Assembly (NCBI GenBank): GCA_031386065.1
Contig: JANNBZ010000194.1
Coordinates: forward strand, 1 to 38,523
DNA: 38,523 bases
Source: JANYJJ01 sp031386065
Lineage (GTDB): Bacteria; Pseudomonadota; Gammaproteobacteria; Burkholderiales; Burkholderiaceae_C
Reading direction: 5' to 3'
Position numbers and translations under genes: made by a program
Shown: in pieces, positions 36,162 to 38,523 of the stretch
How positions within the stretch are numbered: position 1 is the stretch's first letter
Layout: each line of letters opens with the position of its first letter
The notes under the pieces: model-generated
What the model was told of the DNA's origin: nothing
What the model saw: only the letters and a program-made list of their open reading frames with translations
Database searches by the model: none

Positions 36162-36653
36162 ATGAAACACATCATTGCCTTGCTGCTCGAGAACGAGCCC
36201 GGTGCGCTGTCGCGCGTGGTCGGCCTGTTCTCCGCCCGCGGCTACAACATCGAGAGCCTGACGGTTGCACCGACCGAGGACGCGTCGCTGTCGCGCATGA
36301 CCATCGTCACCAACGGCTCCGAAGAGGTGATAGAGCAGATCACCAAGCACCTGAACCGTCTCATCGAAGTCGTGAAAGTGGTGGATCTGACCGAAGGCGC
36401 GTTCACCGAGCGTGAGCTGATGCTCATCAAGGTGCGCGCCGTGGGCAAGGAGCGCGAAGAGATGAAACGCATGGCCGATATTTTTCGCGGCCGCATCATC
36501 GACGTGACCGAGAAGACCTACACCGTCGAGCTGACGGGCGACGCGTCCAAGCTCGACGCCTTCATCGAGGCCATTGATCGCGCCGCCATCCTGGAAACCG
36601 TGCGCACCGGCACCAGCGGAATCGGTCGCGGCGAGCGCATCCTGCGCGTTTGA
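36162..36653 (+). CDS. ilvH: Acetolactate synthase small subunit
   Basis: The regulatory subunit activates IlvB and gives valine feedback. The 163 aa protein begins MKHIIALLLENEPGALSRVV and has an N-terminal ACT domain (GYNIESLTVAPTEDASLSRM) and a C-terminal regulatory half (RELMLIKVRA ... FRGRIIDVTEKTYTVELTGD). It is separated from ilvB by 164 bp, longer than other gaps in the operon. I see only a short ACGCG/CGCGT pairing there and no good ribosome site before ATG 36162. Confidence 0.95.
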   Translation: MKHIIALLLENEPGALSRVVGLFSARGYNIESLTVAPTEDASLSRMTIVTNGSEEVIEQITKHLNRLIEVVKVVDLTEGAFTERELMLIKVRAVGKEREEMKRMADIFRGRIIDVTEKTYTVELTGDASKLDAFIEAIDRAAILETVRTGTSGIGRGERILRV

Positions 36654-36704
36654 AGCACGACCGACACAACACTATCACCCACCTGTTCTGAAGGAGAAGA
36701 AAGC

Positions 36705-37721
36705 ATGAAGGTTTACTACGACAAGGACGCGGACCTGAGCCTGATCAAGGGCAAGAACGTCACCATCATCGGATACGGTTCGCAAGGCCACGCACACGCG
36801 CAGAACCTGAATGACAGCGGGGTCAAGGTCACGGTGGCGCTTCGCAAAGGCGGTGCTTCTTGGAGCAAGGTCGAGAAGGCCGGCTTGAAAGTTGCCGAGA
36901 TCGCCGATGCCGTGAAGTCCGCAGACATCGTGATGATGCTGTTGCCCGACGAGCAGATTGCTGCTGTGTACAAGAACGATGTCGAGCCGCACATCAAGCA
37001 GGGTGCGTCGTTAGCGTTTGCGCATGGCTTCAACGTTCATTACGGGCAGGTGGTGCCCCGAGCCGATCTCGACGTTTGGATGGTCGCACCGAAGGCACCC
37101 GGTCACACGGTGCGTTCCACCTACGCGCAGGGCGGCGGCGTGCCCCACCTGATCGCGGTGCATGCCGACAAATCCGGCAAGGCGCGGGATCTGGCCCTCA
37201 GCTATGCCGCGGCGAACGGCGGCGGCAAGGCCGGTGTGATCGAAACCAACTTCCGCGAAGAGACCGAGACCGATCTGTTCGGCGAGCAGGTGGTGCTGTG
37301 TGGTGGCGCGGTCGAACTCATCAAGGCCGGCTTCGAAACGTTGACCGAGGCCGGTTACGCGCCCGAGATGGCCTACTTTGAATGCCTGCACGAACTGAAG
37401 TTGATCGTCGACCTGATCTATGAAGGTGGCATCGCAAACATGAATTACTCGATCTCGAACAACGCCGAGTACGGTGAGTACGTGACCGGTCCGAAGATCG
37501 TCACCGAGGACACCAAGAATGCGATGCGTCAGTGCCTGAAGGACATTCAGACTGGCGAGTACGCGAAGAGCTTCATCCTCGAAAATCGTGCCGGCGCGCC
37601 TACGCTGCTATCGCGTCGCCGCCTGACGGCGGAGCATCCGATCGAAGTGGTCGGCGAGCAGTTGCGCGCGATGATGCCGTGGATCAAGAAGAACCGACTC
37701 GTCGACCAGTCGAAGAACTGA
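36705..37721 (+). CDS. ilvC: Ketol-acid reductoisomerase (NADP+)
   Basis: Class I short-form enzyme of 338 aa; it isomerises and reduces acetolactate in valine, leucine and isoleucine synthesis. The Rossmann motif is IIGYGSQGHAHAQNL, with basic residues after it (LRKGG) fitting NADPH. The knotted catalytic domain has the metal ligands in DLFGEQVVLCGG and YFECLHELKLIVDLIYEGG. ATG 36705 follows AAGGAGAAG, a strong ribosome site. An intrinsic terminator ends the operon 22 bp downstream. Confidence 0.97.
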   Translation: MKVYYDKDADLSLIKGKNVTIIGYGSQGHAHAQNLNDSGVKVTVALRKGGASWSKVEKAGLKVAEIADAVKSADIVMMLLPDEQIAAVYKNDVEPHIKQGASLAFAHGFNVHYGQVVPRADLDVWMVAPKAPGHTVRSTYAQGGGVPHLIAVHADKSGKARDLALSYAAANGGGKAGVIETNFREETETDLFGEQVVLCGGAVELIKAGFETLTEAGYAPEMAYFECLHELKLIVDLIYEGGIANMNYSISNNAEYGEYVTGPKIVTEDTKNAMRQCLKDIQTGEYAKSFILENRAGAPTLLSRRRLTAEHPIEVVGEQLRAMMPWIKKNRLVDQSKN

Positions 37722-37743
37722 TCGCCGCAGGTCGTCCGACCGG

Positions 37744-37774
37744 GGCCGCAGGGGAAGCCCTGCGGCCATTTTTT
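37744..37774 (+). terminator. Terminator of the ilvBHC operon
   Basis: GGCCGCAGGG (37744-37753) pairs perfectly with CCCTGCGGCC (37758-37767) around a 4-base loop, followed by A and six T (37769-37774). It separates ilvC from pssA. Confidence 0.93.
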
Positions 37775-37794
37775 CGTGCGGTATCCTCCAGACC

Positions 37795-38523
37795 ATGAGC
37801 GAAATACAGGACATCGTGTCCCATGCCAGCGACTCCGCAGAGCTACCTTTGCGGCCGCGTCGCAAGGGCATCTACATCCTGCCGAACCTGTTCACGCTGG
37901 CCGCCTTGTTTGGAGGTTTCTATGCCATCGTGATGGCGATGAATGGCCGCTTCGAACAGGCGGCCATTGGCGTCTTCTGCGCGATGGTGCTGGACAGTCT
38001 GGACGGTCGTGTGGCCCGCATGACCAACACGCAAAGCACCTTCGGCGAACAGATGGACAGCCTGTCGGACATGGTCTCGTTCGGTGCGGCCCCCGCGCTG
38101 ATCGTCTATGAGTGGGCACTGAAGGGGATCGGCAAACCCGGCTGGATCGCAGCGTTCGTCTACTGCTCCTGCGCGGCGCTTCGACTGGCCCGGTTCAACA
38201 CAAACCTGACGGTGGTGGACAAACGCTTCTTTCAAGGCCTGCCCAGCCCGGCTGCTGCAGCCATCGTGATGGGTTTCATCTGGCTGATGGATGATCGCGG
38301 GTTCAAGGGCGGCGCCGAAGGTGCATGGCTGGCATGGACCTCGTTCGCGGTGACGCTGTATTCAGGCCTCACGATGGTCACCAACGTGCCGTTTTACAGC
38401 TTCAAGGATGTCAGCTTCAAGCGAACCGTGCCCTTCATCGTGATCGTTGCCATCGCATTGGCCATCGCCCTGATCAACGTGCATCCGCCGCTGGTCCTGT
38501 TCGCACTCTTCGTGATTTACGGC
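37795..38523 (+). CDS. pssA: CDP-diacylglycerol-serine O-phosphatidyltransferase (3' partial)
   Basis: The frame is open from ATG 37795 to the last base (243 codons, no stop), so the C-terminus is outside the window. The CDP-alcohol phosphotransferase signature is complete: DSLDGRVAR, then GEQMDSLSD eight residues later, giving the four metal-binding Asp. It is flanked by several membrane helices (LPNLFTLAALFGGFYAIVMA at the start). The following SFGAAPALIVYEW and ARFNTN are typical of bacterial PssA type II. It makes phosphatidylserine, the precursor of phosphatidylethanolamine. Start codon support is only positional; no clear ribosome site is seen. The ilvC terminator lies just upstream, so it likely has its own promoter. 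Confidence 0.92.
   Translation, partial: MSEIQDIVSHASDSAELPLRPRRKGIYILPNLFTLAALFGGFYAIVMAMNGRFEQAAIGVFCAMVLDSLDGRVARMTNTQSTFGEQMDSLSDMVSFGAAPALIVYEWALKGIGKPGWIAAFVYCSCAALRLARFNTNLTVVDKRFFQGLPSPAAAAIVMGFIWLMDDRGFKGGAEGAWLAWTSFAVTLYSGLTMVTNVPFYSFKDVSFKRTVPFIVIVAIALAIALINVHPPLVLFALFVIYG

Overview
The window is a continuous, gene-dense, high-GC stretch of bacterial chromosome. Gene content and order point to a betaproteobacterium of the order Burkholderiales, probably near the Leptothrix/Rubrivivax/Comamonadaceae lineages. Supporting blocks are thrS-infC-rpmI-rplT-pheST-ihfA-merR-tRNA-Pro, nadE-glnB, and the sigma/DUF3619/DUF3106/RDD block divergent from ilvBHC. That placement is inferred from synteny and protein similarity recalled by eye; no search was run. 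I saw no insertion sequence, prophage or CRISPR array.

Layout. (1) 1-2839, plus strand: molybdenum cofactor genes mobB (5' truncated by the window), moeA, moaD and moaE, followed by the fluoride channel gene crcB. (2) 2840-5550: clpB behind a good sigma-32 promoter. (3) 5563-6843, minus strand: an orphan protein with a C-terminal Roadblock/LC7-like domain and an N-terminal region I do not recognise. (4) 7205-11460, plus strand: an exported module of uncharacterised function, made of a DUF4331 protein, a small lipoprotein, a TPR-like protein and a HupE/UreJ-type membrane protein with an EF-hand loop. (5) 11568-12017: a glycine-zipper lipoprotein. (6) 12102-20089: the translation operon thrS to merR, then tRNA-Pro(GGG). 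Its leader carries a Thr-rich 14-codon peptide and mutually exclusive antiterminator and terminator hairpins, which looks like a ribosome-mediated attenuator for thrS. infC starts at AUC, and structured RNA lies before rpmI and before pheS. (7) 20200-23611: a membrane pyrophosphatase with an OmpA-like C-terminal domain, divergent from the soluble pyrophosphatase ppa. (8) 23704-27324: an M16 peptidase and a DhlA-like haloalkane dehalogenase. (9) 27325-30565: a FemAB/GNAT-like gene and nadE start divergently at one palindromic ATGCAT, followed by glnB. (10) 30581-33973, minus strand: a sigma-factor gene followed by DUF3619, DUF3106, RDD, dgkA and a LOG-family gene. (11) 34225-38523, plus strand: ilvB-ilvH-ilvC with a strong terminator, then pssA, which runs off the window end.

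Most genes are housekeeping. The observations most worth following are the thrS attenuator, the pyrophosphatase-OmpA fusion, the DUF4331/TPR/HupE module with its candidate ECF-type promoter, and the orphan Roadblock protein.
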